Source: Yamagishiella unicocca (Eukaryota > Chlorophyta > Chlorophyceae > Chlamydomonadales > Volvocaceae). Taken from it: a stretch of 64,000 nt of DNA. The position numbers and the translations under genes were made by a program. Below are positions 23,100 through 35,194 of this stretch, piece after piece. The notes beneath the pieces were generated by a model. It did not search any database, was not told the origin of the DNA, and worked only from the letters and a program-made list of their open reading frames with translations. The first letter of the stretch is position 1. Each line of letters begins with the position of its first letter. The stretch covers positions 1 through 64,000 of the forward strand of contig BDSL01000152.1 of NCBI GenBank assembly GCA_003116995.1, given 5' to 3'.

Positions 23100-25504
23100 G
23101 TGAGTGAGGCTGCAGCGGGTGGGGTGGGGGCCGGGGGCGCTTGCTTGCATGTGCCAGTTGTGAGACCCGTGCTCCACCTGGCGAAGGCTCCTCCCAGCCG
23201 TCCAGACCACCCTTCGTGACTGCCTTCTCCTGCGAAGCCTTCGAGTTCTGCTGCCGGCCGCCCTACTTGAGCTGCCCTTCTTTGCGCCGGTGCCCACTCC
23301 TGCCGCCGCTGCAGGTACGACAAGGAGCAGGGCCAGGGGGCGCTGCGTGAGGCGGTGCCGGCCACTTGTACACGGGCCTGCCCGGGCCGGGATCGCCCTC
23401 CCTGGAGCCGACACGCGAACCTCCAGGACCAGGCCTCTGCCGGCGAAGTCGCCGGCAGCGAGAGGTGCCGGCAGGAGGACATCCCCGGGCGAGGGTGCGC
23501 GCTGGTGCTGGTGCTGGGTGAGGGCGGCGAGCAGGAGCAGGCCTCCGAGAGCTGGAAGGGCGGTGAGGGCAGGGCGGGAAAGGTGAGGACGGAGCGGGCA
23601 GCAGGGGTTAGGGCCGCTGTCGCTGTGCTGGCGGTGCTCGCCGTGGGACATTGGGAGGAAGACGCATTCGAGTGCAGCTTGCCTACTGGCTGCTCGAGGA
23701 GCACCCGCAACGCGGCGATGGCGGTGCGGCAGTGTTTGATGTGGGGCTCAGCGCGTAGTGTGCGGCGTTTGGCAAGACGGACGGGGCCTAGAAGTTTCGT
23801 GAGTGTGGCAAGAATCCCCTAAAGCTTGTAGGGGTCGCTCCGGGGGTCCCAGAAAAGAGTTGCCCCTGCGCAGCGCGGCCGGATGGGGCCCGCCGGGCCC
23901 GGGTCCGGAGGGCGCAGGCCTGGCTTCGGGGGCTTATTTGGCCGTGTGGTGTGTTGGTGGCACCGCGCAGCTACCCACAGAACAACACTACAAATGACAG
24001 CGCCCCACCTCACCCTGTCCTCCGCTCGCCCCACCTCACCCTGATCTTAACTCGCCCCACCTCACCCGCACCTCCCATCGTGCGCCGGACGCAGGCGACC
24101 GGAAGCAGCGGCCGCGGTGTCGTCGCCTCCGAGGGTCCGCCGCCGTCCCCACTGCCTCCCTGCACCTACACGCAGACCACTTCCGCAACCGCAGCTGCCT
24201 CCACGGGACCCGCCATCAGCATCGAAGCCGACGCGGCAACCACCGGGTAGTGGTGGTGGCGGTGGTGGTGGGTCCAGGCCGCACCACCCATAGTGTGATC
24301 CGCAAGGTCATCCGTCGTTGCATTATGTCGGTTATGGGCCATGCATTTTACGGACGGCGACGGCGGGCGGGCGCTGCCGGAGCCTTTGGTACCTAGATCG
24401 AGGGTGGGCCGCCGCTTAGTCATACCGCCTACTGCAACCGTAAGAACGAGTGGGGCTTCTTCAGGCCCATTAAAGCCGACGGTCGAATTCGAAGGCAGCG
24501 ACCGCAAGCGGCCCGTCCTGCGTAATTGGAACCTGCCAGCAATATGCTCTCCGACCAATTCACATGGAGAGTGGCTCGAACCAGATGGTATATGTGGAGG
24601 AGCGTGCCCCCATCCCTGCGGTCCATGTTGTTGCCGTGTTATGGGTCCCCACCCTCCTGGCGTAGACGTGGACTGCACTGAAGCCCCGGCTCCCAGCCGC
24701 AGCGCCGGCGCCCTTCTACGACGCCCGGCCGCTGCCGTTGAAGGTTAGTTGTTGTGCTGGTTTTGGGGGGTTGCGTACTGGGTACTGCGGGCGGCAGGTT
24801 CAGTCTCGATGGGCGCCTTGGCATCCGCTGATTGCCATGTCAAGCTGCATTGGGCCTCGGATGGGAGATATGGGATATCCACATCTAGACAAATGCGTTT
24901 CCTTCACATTCCGTACCACCGACCGCTCTGTTGCCACGCTGCTGCGGCATCCATTCAGCTATCCCTACAGCTCTTCCCTCTTGTATGAGTCCGACGGGTC
25001 AACGCAGCCAGTCGAAACCCTGTCTCCCCGGGCTTGCCCCCAAGTGCCGACCAACGGGTTTTCTCTCAGCCCCCTCCGCCGCCCCTCACTCCGCTTGGCT
25101 CCTGCCGCCCTGCCTGCCTCGCAGGACGGGGCAAGTACCTTGCCCTCCCTATGACCTCCGCGCCCGGGCTGGAGCTGGCGGTGGTGTCTTACCTGGTGGA
25201 CCAGGGCGCCATCGTAACGCAGGGAAGTTGGTCATTGCGTTGTTTCTTCCTATGGGTGCTTGCGTAGCTGGATGGGTTGGCCGGCAAAATGGGCTTCGTG
25301 GCTGGTTGGGCTTGGTGGCTGATTGGATCGGCCTGCCTGCATCTGTTTTCACGAATCAATTTGCATCTGGTACCGGAGGCACATTCCACCTTCACGCGCC
25401 TGACCTTCCTCACGCCCCTCGCTCCCCACATCGCCTACCGCCCAGTGCCCTCAGCTCACTCCCCGGACTGCGCGCCCGCCCGCTGCAGGCTGTAAGCACT
25501 CCAA
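23100..25504. other. Intergenic with exon-like debris
   Basis: An exon-like block near 25125-25207 (KYLALPMTSAPGLELAVVSY on the plus strand, preceded by a CTCGCAG acceptor) lies upstream of the 25505 fragment. Nothing else was assigned. Long frames on both strands here reflect high GC. Confidence 0.3.
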
Positions 25505-25575
25505 AAAGCGGCCATCCACTTCCTCCATGAGCTACTGCCGGGAGCGCCGGTGATCGCGTCGATTCGCTGTAGCAG
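25505..25575 (+). pseudogene. Exon-like fragment related to 18901-18978
   Basis: It reads KAAIHFLHELLPGAPVIAS on the plus strand. It shares the nucleotide run GCGGCCATCCAC and CTGCCGGGAG with the 18.9-kb copy but lacks its stop codon. Confidence 0.4.
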
Positions 25576-27080
25576 AGGACCTGGCATCGCGGTGGGGGAC
25601 CCTCTCAGCAAATTGTACGTTACCGTGGTGGCCGCGCGGCGTAATTACTAAGGCCAGCGGGATTCGAGCTGCTAGCCAGGCCGCGGTATTGTACGCTCGA
25701 CGAGAGTATTGGCATCGCTCTTCAATATTACGATTCAAGTTAACAATGAAAGGAAGCGCAAAGGAAGGGAGGTCACGGCTTAATGTCAATGACAGCGACT
25801 TACGGAAAAATAATCATCAAGCGTATCCACAACGTTCTTGATATTACGATCCAAGCAAGGCTCTCCATTAATGGGAGAACGGCTTTATGCCTCTTACGCA
25901 AGTGACCCCGGGGGGGAATGATGAGTGGTGGCCATCAATGTTCGCTTGTAGCTACACGTGAGTGGGGGCCGGGGGCCCGGCGCGGTCGCGCGGAATTGGG
26001 ATTGGGGATTGCAGTTCGTTGGAAATGGTAGGCGGCAGGTGTGTGAGCCTGTGCGTCATCATGGTTTCATGGAGGTGGGTTTAGGGTTTTCGAGGGCGTG
26101 TACAGGGTGGTTTTGGTTCACACGCCACTTAATGATTGATCTGTGCGAACGACGCCTCGCCAGTCCTGACTGGGGAACTCTCCGTGGTCTTACCTGGCCA
26201 ACGCTCAAGTCAATTTGCTGCTGTCAATTTGCTGCTGGAGGAATGCGTGCCAGCCCTGTCAATTGACTGGTAACCGGGGTGTAACCATGCGGCCTAAGCC
26301 CGTTAATAACCCTGTCCCATGCTCCTGTCGAATGGCCGGTAATAACGCTTACGGGAGGCCAAGCAGCGCGAGCAGGCTTGCAGCAGGCGACGAGATCACT
26401 AAGCGGAAGACGACTTCATGGAAGGTCATACTCACGACATAGGGTTCACGTATGTAATTAGGATAGCCCTGGATAGCAAATCTGCGCTGGATGAAGTTAG
26501 CGGGTTTGAAACGGTCAAGGCTGCCGGCGGCTATTGGCAAGCTCAAAGGGCTATGAACTGGTGCAACATAACCGATATTGTGACAATACAGCTTGAACCT
26601 GCCCGGCGGTTACGGGCCAGCACTCCTCGGCGCATGAACCGAACCAAGAAGCAAACAGTAGATTAAAATAGGCAAGTCCCTTTAAAGCCACAGAAGTAGC
26701 AGCGCCAGGAGTTGACCAGTGACGGAGACAGTGCCCCTCCGTGCCTTATGACAGCCCAATCCGCGTACTACGATTCGGCGTATCAACGGTTCTGGAGCAG
26801 ATATGTGGAAACGTACGTGATGACTTGGTTACGCAATGCTATCTCAAAATCCACTCAACTCCAGGCAGGCGCTCAACTACAGCGCCCTCAGATGGATGGA
26901 TTTTATATCTAATCCGGCTAGGTTGATATCAAGCCAACTGAGGCTTTCATTAGTGATCATCCACTGCTTCTACAGCAAGCGAGGGTCATACACCACCTAT
27001 CGACGCCACCAGTGTACCCAACCACAGGGTCGCGCGCCTTATACATATACAAGAACGTGAAAGCAAGCAGCATAAGATCC
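25576..27080. other. No gene recognised
   Basis: This stretch is AT-richer. It includes at 26249-26340 a segment related to the repeats at 39183-39365 and a GGGTTTAGGGTTTTC telomere-like scrap near 26076. No coding region is supported. Confidence 0.4.
26249..26340 (+). repeat. Dispersed repeat related to 39183-39365
   Basis: It shares CAGCCCTGTCRATT-type sequence and GGTAACCGGGGT, then GCGGCCTAA, with the array at 39 kb. A partial second unit begins at CCTGTCGAATGGCCGGTAA. Confidence 0.6.
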
Positions 27081-27085
27081 TTACA
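27081..27085 (-). terminator. TGTAA poly(A) signal of the protease gene
   Basis: TGTAA on the minus strand, 59 bases after the stop codon at 27144. This is the usual volvocine green-algal polyadenylation signal, so a very short 3' UTR is predicted. Confidence 0.6.
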
Positions 27086-27143
27086 TGCATTACGCTACAT
27101 ATCTCCGCAAAAGCAAATTTATTTCATTTTCATTACTAACGAG

Positions 27144-30100
27144 TTAGCGGCCAGCGTTCGCCACTGCTGCCGCCGCCGCCGCCGTGTCGACTAACACGAT
27201 GACCGGTGCACTGGTGATGCCGCAGTCGTTGCCGTTGACGCCATTCCGTGTGATTTTGAAGTAACTGGTCCAGCGCGTGGCAGGGGCGGGCAGCAGGTAG
27301 GCAAGAAATGAGCACAGTTCACAAGTAACAAGGTGCAAAGGCATGTTTGCCTTTTATATGGATAGCGGCAGACGCGCGGGCTTGTTTCCCTACTGGTAAG
27401 CTTCTTTCTTACGTATACGTACACGTGGGGCACTAAAGCCCAAATCCAAACAAACGCGGCCAAGGCTGTTCTAAGCATCCCACGGGGCCCAAGATACCGG
27501 TATGCTTGGTTGTGAGCAGGTCAAACGCAAGTCAACTCCAGAACCCGACAAGTTCAGCACGCTGTGAGCATGTCCAAGCGTGTTCAAGATTCTGCTTAAG
27601 CTCCCATACATGGGGAAAGCGCGCCATAGAGATTAACTCTGCTTAGCTCCATTGTGGCCGGATTTGACTCGGTTCGCGTTTGGTAGGGTTAAGGGGGCCC
27701 CAGTGAACGAGCATTGCTTGGTCCATCTTCGGTATGTACTCTTATCTGTCGCTAAATCGGCAGCCCGTTCGTCCGTCGTTTTCCGACCACTATCTAGTTA
27801 ACTGCCTGTACCGTCAATGACGTGCGGATCAAGGTAGTACACGAGTTCCCCTTCCCATGCATGGACCCTAGCGTTTTCGTTCTCTCCAGTGCGCTTCATT
27901 CCGCCCGCAGCCCGCCGCCTCACCCGGCCAGGCCCCAGAACTTGGACCAGCTGCGATGTATGGTAGCAGTACGTAGCAGGCCGCCGTACACATCAGAGAT
28001 TGGGGTGGTGGAAGCAGCAGCAGGATAGGTTTAAAAGGTATGTAGGAGCAGCAGTAGTACCAAGCAACCGCCAGCAGTAGTATCTTCACATGTAATACAT
28101 TCATGCATGGTGTGAGCCACGAAAAACGCCGCCGAGAAACCACATAGTGTGAGCCACTAAGTCACGTGGTGTGAGCCACATGTTGTGAGCCACTAAGAAA
28201 GCCGCCGAGGAAACCGCTGAGAAAGCACAACACACATACAGGCGTTTCGGCCCACGCGTAGGCCTATGTGTCGGCTGAACATATTCAGGTAAAGGAACGT
28301 ACTGTAGATGGAAGTTCTGCAAAAAACAAGCAAATCCCATCAGCCCTACCCCCGCGCTAAGTACCTGTTCTTGACCAGCCAGTAGTCAATCCCGTCTTCG
28401 GTGGTGCCATAGCCCATCAACAGGACGGCGTGGTCCAGTAGGTCCTGTATGTCGGGCATACTGACTGTCAAGCGGACATAGATACAGCTAGTAGTGCAAC
28501 ATGCCGTACAGCAGCATAAGCCTAAGCTAGCTAACGCGACGAGTACTTTCCTATTCTTTCCTTCTTTCCCTTTTCTTCTTATGTTTCGTAGTAGTGCCGC
28601 GAGCGCCGTCAAGTAATAAATAACATCCGGGACTAAACCGATGACGACGACTCTATCTAGGAACTCCCATCCAACTTGTTGGCAAATATCAAGCTAAAAC
28701 TAAAGGTCCACGGTGTCGCTGCCCGGCAGAAGGGCGGCGGGTGGGCGGAAACTAAGTAAACGGCCCATCCTGGCAGATGGACGTGGCAAGGATAATAAGA
28801 TACGTACGGCGCGTTCAAAACGAGCGAAAGTCAATTTCAGCTCAACGTACGGCAATCACTTGCATGGTTTTCTTCGTGTTTTAATCCTCGGATGCACACA
28901 GCAGCGGTCTCTGCGCTAGGAGGCGCCCGAGGGTAAAGGTCAATACCGCTTGCAGGACGGAGTAGTGCACTATCGGCGACCTACGTAGCTATAATGTCGT
29001 CATCACTAGACAGCCTATTATCTATCCCAATCGCCGGTGACCTACTTTACGTAGTGTGTTGTGACCCGCGGTATATCTGGTACGGCCGTATATCTAATAA
29101 CTGCTGCTGGCCGGCTGTCCATCCTCCGCTACTACTCATCCATGACGATGAACGCTACGGATCTCCTCGAGATCCAGTCGCACGACCTACCTGCTGCTGG
29201 GGGCACTCTGGATTGTAATATACACCATCCGAGTAGAACTGGAAGGATGGCTCGCTGGCATACATGGCCACGGAAATGGGGCCGTGCAGGAGCACGGCCT
29301 CCATCAGGGCCCGGGTGTCGTTGGCCGGAACACGCAGGTAGCCGGAGAAACGGCCGGCGGTCGGGGGCCCGCGTTTAACCTTCTTGGGTTGTCCGGCCGG
29401 GGAGGAGCTTGCAGACGAGGAAGCCTCAGCCGCCGAGGAGTTTTGGGGCGCGAATTGAGGGCCCCTGCAAATGCCGTTCTGTCCAATGTACGGGTAGTCG
29501 GCCTCCTGAGCGATACCTCCAGAGTCCACCACGTACTGTACGGCGTTGTATATACTGCCTGACATACAGACGATCGTGAAAATAAAGGTAGGCGTAAACG
29601 CGGATGACAGGAAGGCGTAAGAACCCCAGCTTACAGTGATGCACGACGGATATTGTTGAAGGCGATTATTGAAGAATACGTAGGGGTCGCGCGCTCGTAC
29701 GTAATCAGGGACGCAGGCGGACAAGTAAGTAGGTAGACGAGCCGCCGCGCCCAAGCCCCCAAACCTGAAACCTAAGGGTGAAATTCGGATACGCTGCCGC
29801 ATCGCAGCGACCAACCCAAGTAGTGTCAGCGAAAGCCCTACCTACCTCCTACCTCTACGTAAGACTCCTGGAGGATGACACTACTACGTACTGCTTAGTT
29901 GCAACTAACGTCCTTTCTAGCAGCAGGATCCCAACAGCAGCAAACTAAGCGAGCAACCGGTGTACAGCAGCAGAAAGTCGGTGTTAACTTCATTCGTTCG
30001 GTTTGTTTACTCCTTCAATGAGGAGGTGATGAGGCGGCGGGCTTATTACTTGGTTCTCGCTGGGTGAGGTCCTCGCTCACTGCTGCAGCTAGCGGGGCGG

Positions 30101-33100
30101 CGGCGGGTTTGGCCCCCAGCCACCAATTATCCCCATCGGTATATATATCGCTGCCCAACCACAGCGCACTACTGACCAAGCAACTGAATGGCGGAGTGTG
30201 TAAGTGCACCTTTGTTGCCTGCTGCCTGCCTGAGTGCTGAGCGCGCGCGTGCTGCTAACCGCATGCACTCTGGGTCTGTTGTATATATCCTGCTGGGAAC
30301 TATCTACGAGGCAGGATGGATCGAGAATGGACATCCGCTTGCACGACCTTTTCTAAAAGGCGTAGTACGACAGGGTCCACCGTCGCCTCACCTCCAAAGC
30401 ACCCAGCAATGTCATCATAGTTCCAGGCGCAATCCACCAGCTGCTGCTCACTGAAGGACAGGGACTGGCCTGTGGGGAGGCACGTGCATACGAATGGCAG
30501 GAGCGAGCGAGGGCGGTGGGAGATAGGAAGACGACAGAGGCAGGTCGGTGGGTGGGTGGCAAGAAACGAGTACGTAGCTAGCACATGGGATTGAATACAT
30601 ACATACATACGTACATACATGCGTCATTTCCTGCCAGTCTCATGGCCACCTATCCATCCATCCATCCACCCGCTCCTACGTACCTGTTGCCAAGTACCAT
30701 GCCCCCTGCATGGCGCCAGCGGTGCTGTGCGCCTGTGTTACAAAGATAAACATTGCTTGAGGGTTTTAGGGTTTTAGGTAGAGTTTATTTAGGCTTGATT
30801 GGGTACAGCAGATCAGGTCCGTCCATTTCCAGCGGCCAAATGCAAATGCACTCACCCAGCAGCTTCCACAGTGCACCTGGTCCTTGACTCCGGGGCCGTC
30901 AGCACCCGTGCCCCGCCAGTCCACCGTCTGAGGCAGCTGGTCATCCGACAGAACCCGCTGGTAGGTGGGGATCGGCGGGTCCGTGGAGCCTGGAGCCATC
31001 ACATCGCTCTCGGAGGCCGCCCGCAGGCCTAGCCTGGTGAAAGCCCACTGCTGCGTGCTCATGTGCGAAAACTGGTTGTGCGCCAGGGTGTAGGTGGGGC
31101 AAGCGGCCCCGCCGGCCTCCTGCTGATGGGACTGGCAGGTGCTGTTGCGGGCACGGCGGTTGTGATCGTTCACTAGCTTGGTATTTGCCGCGATGACCGC
31201 GCTGGTGTGGGACTGCAGGGCCATGGTGGCTGTCAAGGTGTCCCCTGCGTGCACAGGTAGGCAAAGAGTCACCGCCGTACCGCCGTCGGTTATGGATGGT
31301 CAAAAGGGATAATAACTAGTACTGGTGTTGATTGGTGATCTATCTTGCGGCGGGGTGATTGATGGGATACATGGATGTAATAAGTAGACCTGGAATGATT
31401 GGATACCACCGCCGTGGACGGGTACGAAGGTAGGTATCACAGGACACAAGCAAAGCAGACGTACGCCCATCAAACGACAGCTAGCAGTAAATAGCGGGTC
31501 GCTCCTGCTGCTCACTGCTACATTATTGCCATCCCAAGCCATGCATCATATATATCCGCTGTGCGTCCATTAAATGGTTACTCTATCTCATACCTTCATC
31601 GATCCGTCTATCCACCCAGCCATCCACCCTGATTTCAGGAAGCCTATCTACGTACGTGGCACCATCTCCATCCGCGCAATAGCATATATGGGTACGTCCT
31701 TGCACGCACTTGCAGTACTATCTATCTACTTATGTATCGCATCCATTAATATACCTACGGACCTGTATGTGAATGGACGGAGTAAAGACATACAAGCAAC
31801 GAAAGATAGAACCCCTTGCCTCGCTCCTACCTACCTGCCATCGCGAAGTAATTATTAATTACGTCGTTGAGAGCCGCACGAGAACCAGGAGCATAGTCCC
31901 CAGGTTGATCAGGGTCATAGTCGATATCGGTGCTACTACTACTGTCGAAGAGTGCCGCGCCAACGCCCAAAGGGGAATCCGTTGGCTGCACACCCTTGCA
32001 GGGGCCCGGCACCTTGAACACACTGCCATGCACTTGACCTGCCTTGAACCCGGTGAAGTCGTAGACGTACTCGTCATTATACACCTCTGTTGGGTGTTTA
32101 CGTGTGAGGTGCGTGGGGCGGGATCGATGGGCGAGGGTATGTAGCTACGTACCCCTAACAACGAGCGAGCGAGCTAGCGAGCAAGCAACACAGGCACGGC
32201 AGGGTCCCGCCGTCCCCCAGCCAGCCAACAATTAACGCACTGATCAGCTTCAGTGGACGGCCCTTGGAGTCTACGTAGATGGTTTGCCGTGTGGTGATGT
32301 CGGCCTGTACGTAGGATTGCTGCAAGCGGGAGGAAAGAAGGAGCGACGACAGAGGTTGGTTGCGTGCACCAGATAGAGGTGGATAGACTTATTACCCGGT
32401 ACGTAGTAAATTGGTGCGTAAGATAATCTATATGTTATATATGCTCGTCGCTCGGTCAGCGAGCGTAGCTCAATTATTGTACGTCAGAGCATTACCTACC
32501 CTAGCTAGAGCTCCAAATATTCTTAGCGAGCTGGGGAACAAGATTGCAGAGCCATGGCTCTGTTAAGACGCATGAGCTGCTGCCATGCTGACCGTGCCCT
32601 ACAGCGATAGATAGATATATATAGCGTGGCAAGTCGCTGCAATTGTGAGTGTGCGTGGTACCTACGACTGTAGTGGTGCTTTCTAGTACGCGCACTACTG
32701 CTGGTGGCCTTACTTGCCAGGTTATTACATACGAGGTCCCGCGCGCACATAGAGCTAGATAGAAATACAGCAGCAGGGAGCAATAGGTAGGCATACATGC
32801 GTGCGTGTACAGCGAGCAAAAGTAGCTTGCGCACCATTGGGTGCCGCCCTACCTATCTACCTTATCAACCGACGAGTGCCAGGGTCCTGGCTCGGTAGGC
32901 AGGTGCGTGCGTGGGTGTAACAAATATGCCTATCTATCTAGCCGCCCCCATACGTAGCATCGCTCATCACCAATTCCTCACTAGCCAGCCTCGCTCACAC
33001 TGCTGGCATGCACCCAACTACGATCTACGTACATACCTGCCACATGATCGCCTTGATCCTGCCAATCTTCGCCGTGCCCGCGTACATCCAGTCGGATATG

Positions 33101-35194
33101 TTGGGAAGCATCGCCAGCTCCTGCATGCATGTCGGCACGTGCATACATGTGCGCGTTATGTATGATATTAAGATCCATACACGGCGCGTGTTCCCGTGCC
33201 TGCGTGCGTGCGCGTGCGGCCGCACCGCACGCAGCAGGTACGTACGTATAGAGGCAGACTTCGTTCGGTGCAGCGGTGGGCGGCGGCGGGAACGTTACGG
33301 AGCGAGGCATCGAATCGCAGAAGCAAGATGTACATGCGTGCGTACGAAATACGAGTGCGTGCGTGCAAGGCAGGCGGCGGGGCCGGGTGCAGCGGCGGGT
33401 GCAGCGGGTGGGTGGGGCGGGGCCGGGTGCAGCCGCCGGGTGCAGCAGGTGGGTGTTCTTGTGATCGATAAGCGTAAGTACAAGCAAGCGTCACATGCAA
33501 ACAACGTAAGCAATTAGTTGTTTTTCACTCCTTACGTACTACTTCCAAACACACCGCCGTGTCGTCATGTAATTAATTGTCCGTTCGCGTTTGTACGCAA
33601 TTAAATAAAACGACTGGCTACTACATGCATACATATGTGTGGACGCACCACTGGGCCTTCAAAGTCTATTGTGGATGGAAATACCCAGCACGCCTGCTTG
33701 TTGAACTTGGGGTACACCTGCCACCCCATTCCCTGTGTGCGGATGTGTGGATTTGATTGGGGCAAACTTAGTACGGCGTGTCGTCGATTACCAGAAGAAG
33801 CAGCATCATGCAGCTCGTCATACGTAATAATGTCCGAAGATAGGAAGTAAGGTCATTGCTTGCTTATTACGCACGAACTGCGTATCCCTTTATACCTAGC
33901 TAGCTATCAATTGCGTGGTGCGTACGTAGGTTATATGTACTTAGACTGCGCGCATACAGTTTATACTGTATTCAGTAAGTTTTGGGTCCCAACGAACGAA
34001 CTTGCTTGCTTGGCAGTGTTCGTAGCATGCTGCTTGGGTCGGTTATTAGCTATCTAGTACGTACGTAAACCATTTCCCCCCTGGATGAAGGTGCATGTGG
34101 GGAGTGCTGCTTCCCGGGCTACACATATACGTACATTGTTAGGCTCCATGACGGTGCTGCTCAGCCCGCCATATACATCGACGCGCAGTCGGCCCCCGTC
34201 CACCAGGCCGTCGTACCAGACGTGGACCGGCGTCCTGAAAACATGCATACATCGCAAGCATGACTGGATGCACCGACGTACGTTTCCATGTATCAATATT
34301 CATTAGTAATAATATTATTACGCCGCCGGCCGGAGCCTGGCGTGTATTAAGGGGATGCGGAACTGAGGGGCGGAGTAGTCCGCCGCTATTTGTATGCCCG
34401 CACCACCGGGTTACCATTTATTACAAATAAATGTATACATCGTATATATGCATAGATCCTAGCAATCAAGCTTGCCTATGGCTCTCGCGCGCCTTGCGCT
34501 AGCTAGCTCCGTCTACCCCTCCCGCCGACGACTTACTTGAGGCCATCAGGCAGGTATGTCGTGGAGTAGGGGTAGGTCACTGTGAACTCCAACTGCAGCG
34601 AAACATCGGCGGGTGAACGATAGATCGATACACACGCCGTATATTAAAGAATCGGATTCTTAGGGCACGCAGGCAGGGGTGTACCAAGCAATGCAACGAA
34701 CATGTTTGGTGGCATCGATCATTGGCGCGACGCGACCGAGCAGGCGGCGGGCATTCACGTACGTATGCATGGTCGTCGCTAACTGGGATCGATGGACCGA
34801 CCACTAGGTACATACTCCTACTGCTGCTGCTACATACTGCATGCATGCGTGCAGAGCCGCAATATATGAACGAAGCATGTGCGTGCGTACGCACGTAGAC
34901 GACAGCAGGTAGGCCAGCACCTAGCCTCGCTTCGCTCGGCTATCGTAGGCGTGCGTGCGTATGGAATTAGTCACCATCAGGGCCGTGAGGCGATCTGCCA
35001 CTCAGAATTCTACATATACATACTTCGTAAGAGGCTGGCCAGGTGGGAGGCACCAACGTGCTGTTGTCGTTGTCCGGCAGCTGGCGACGCGGGCCGCTGC
35101 TGCTCACGTCGTCTGCCGGGCGGGCCGCGGTAGCCTGCTGCGACTGGCCTGCCATGACCGCCACAAGGACCAGGATCACAGCCCAACGCGCCAT
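27144..35194 (-). CDS. Papain-family (C1A) cysteine protease, 26/29-kDa or cfaD-like, 14 exons
   Basis: Exons on the minus strand: 35194-35024, 34592-34537, 34234-34135, 33732-33649, 33120-33037, 32304-32241, 32086-31835, 31244-30856, 30732-30684, 30469-30392, 29558-29191, 28460-28365, 27950-27924, 27264-27144. The product is about 645 residues. A signal peptide comes first (MARWAVILVLVAVMAG). Residues 58-270 resemble the N-terminal domain of the insect 26/29-kDa protease and Dictyostelium cfaD (VHVWYDG, then VDVYGG). Next is an I29-like inhibitor region (HNQFSHMSTQQW), then the mature enzyme: VDWRG, oxyanion Gln393, catalytic Cys399 (QVHCGSCW), SEQQLVDC, GCFGG, catalytic His in LDHAVLLMGYG, and Asn in VKNSW. 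The end, YFKITRNGVNGNDCGI, is family-typical. A Ser/Ala-rich insert follows NGICRGP in exon 11. Exon phases agree except at the exon 11/12 junction, where a micro-exon or other donor is needed. It probably acts in the secretory/vacuolar pathway; substrates are unknown. Confidence 0.92.
28110..28215 (+). repeat. Short interspersed motif in a protease intron
   Basis: GTGAGCCAC recurs four times within 100 bases, with GCCGCCGAG(G)AAACC between and after copies. It lies in the intron between the catalytic-His exon and the 27-bp exon. Confidence 0.6.
30761..30778 (+). repeat. Interstitial telomere-type repeat
   Basis: GGGTTTTAGGGTTTTAGG contains two copies of TTTTAGGG, the Chlamydomonas-type telomere unit. 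It is inside the 123-base intron directly after the catalytic-Cys exon of the protease. Confidence 0.6.

Noticed and set aside
23290..23822. Gene continuing from the 22863-23099 exon into a YDKEQGQGALREAV block
   Set aside because: Junction is out of phase by one base and no further exons chain; listed only as possible decayed sequence.
30598..30670. TACATACATACGTACATACA and CATCCATCC tracts as regulatory repeats
   Set aside because: Short simple-sequence tracts common throughout the introns of this gene; nothing indicates a regulatory role.
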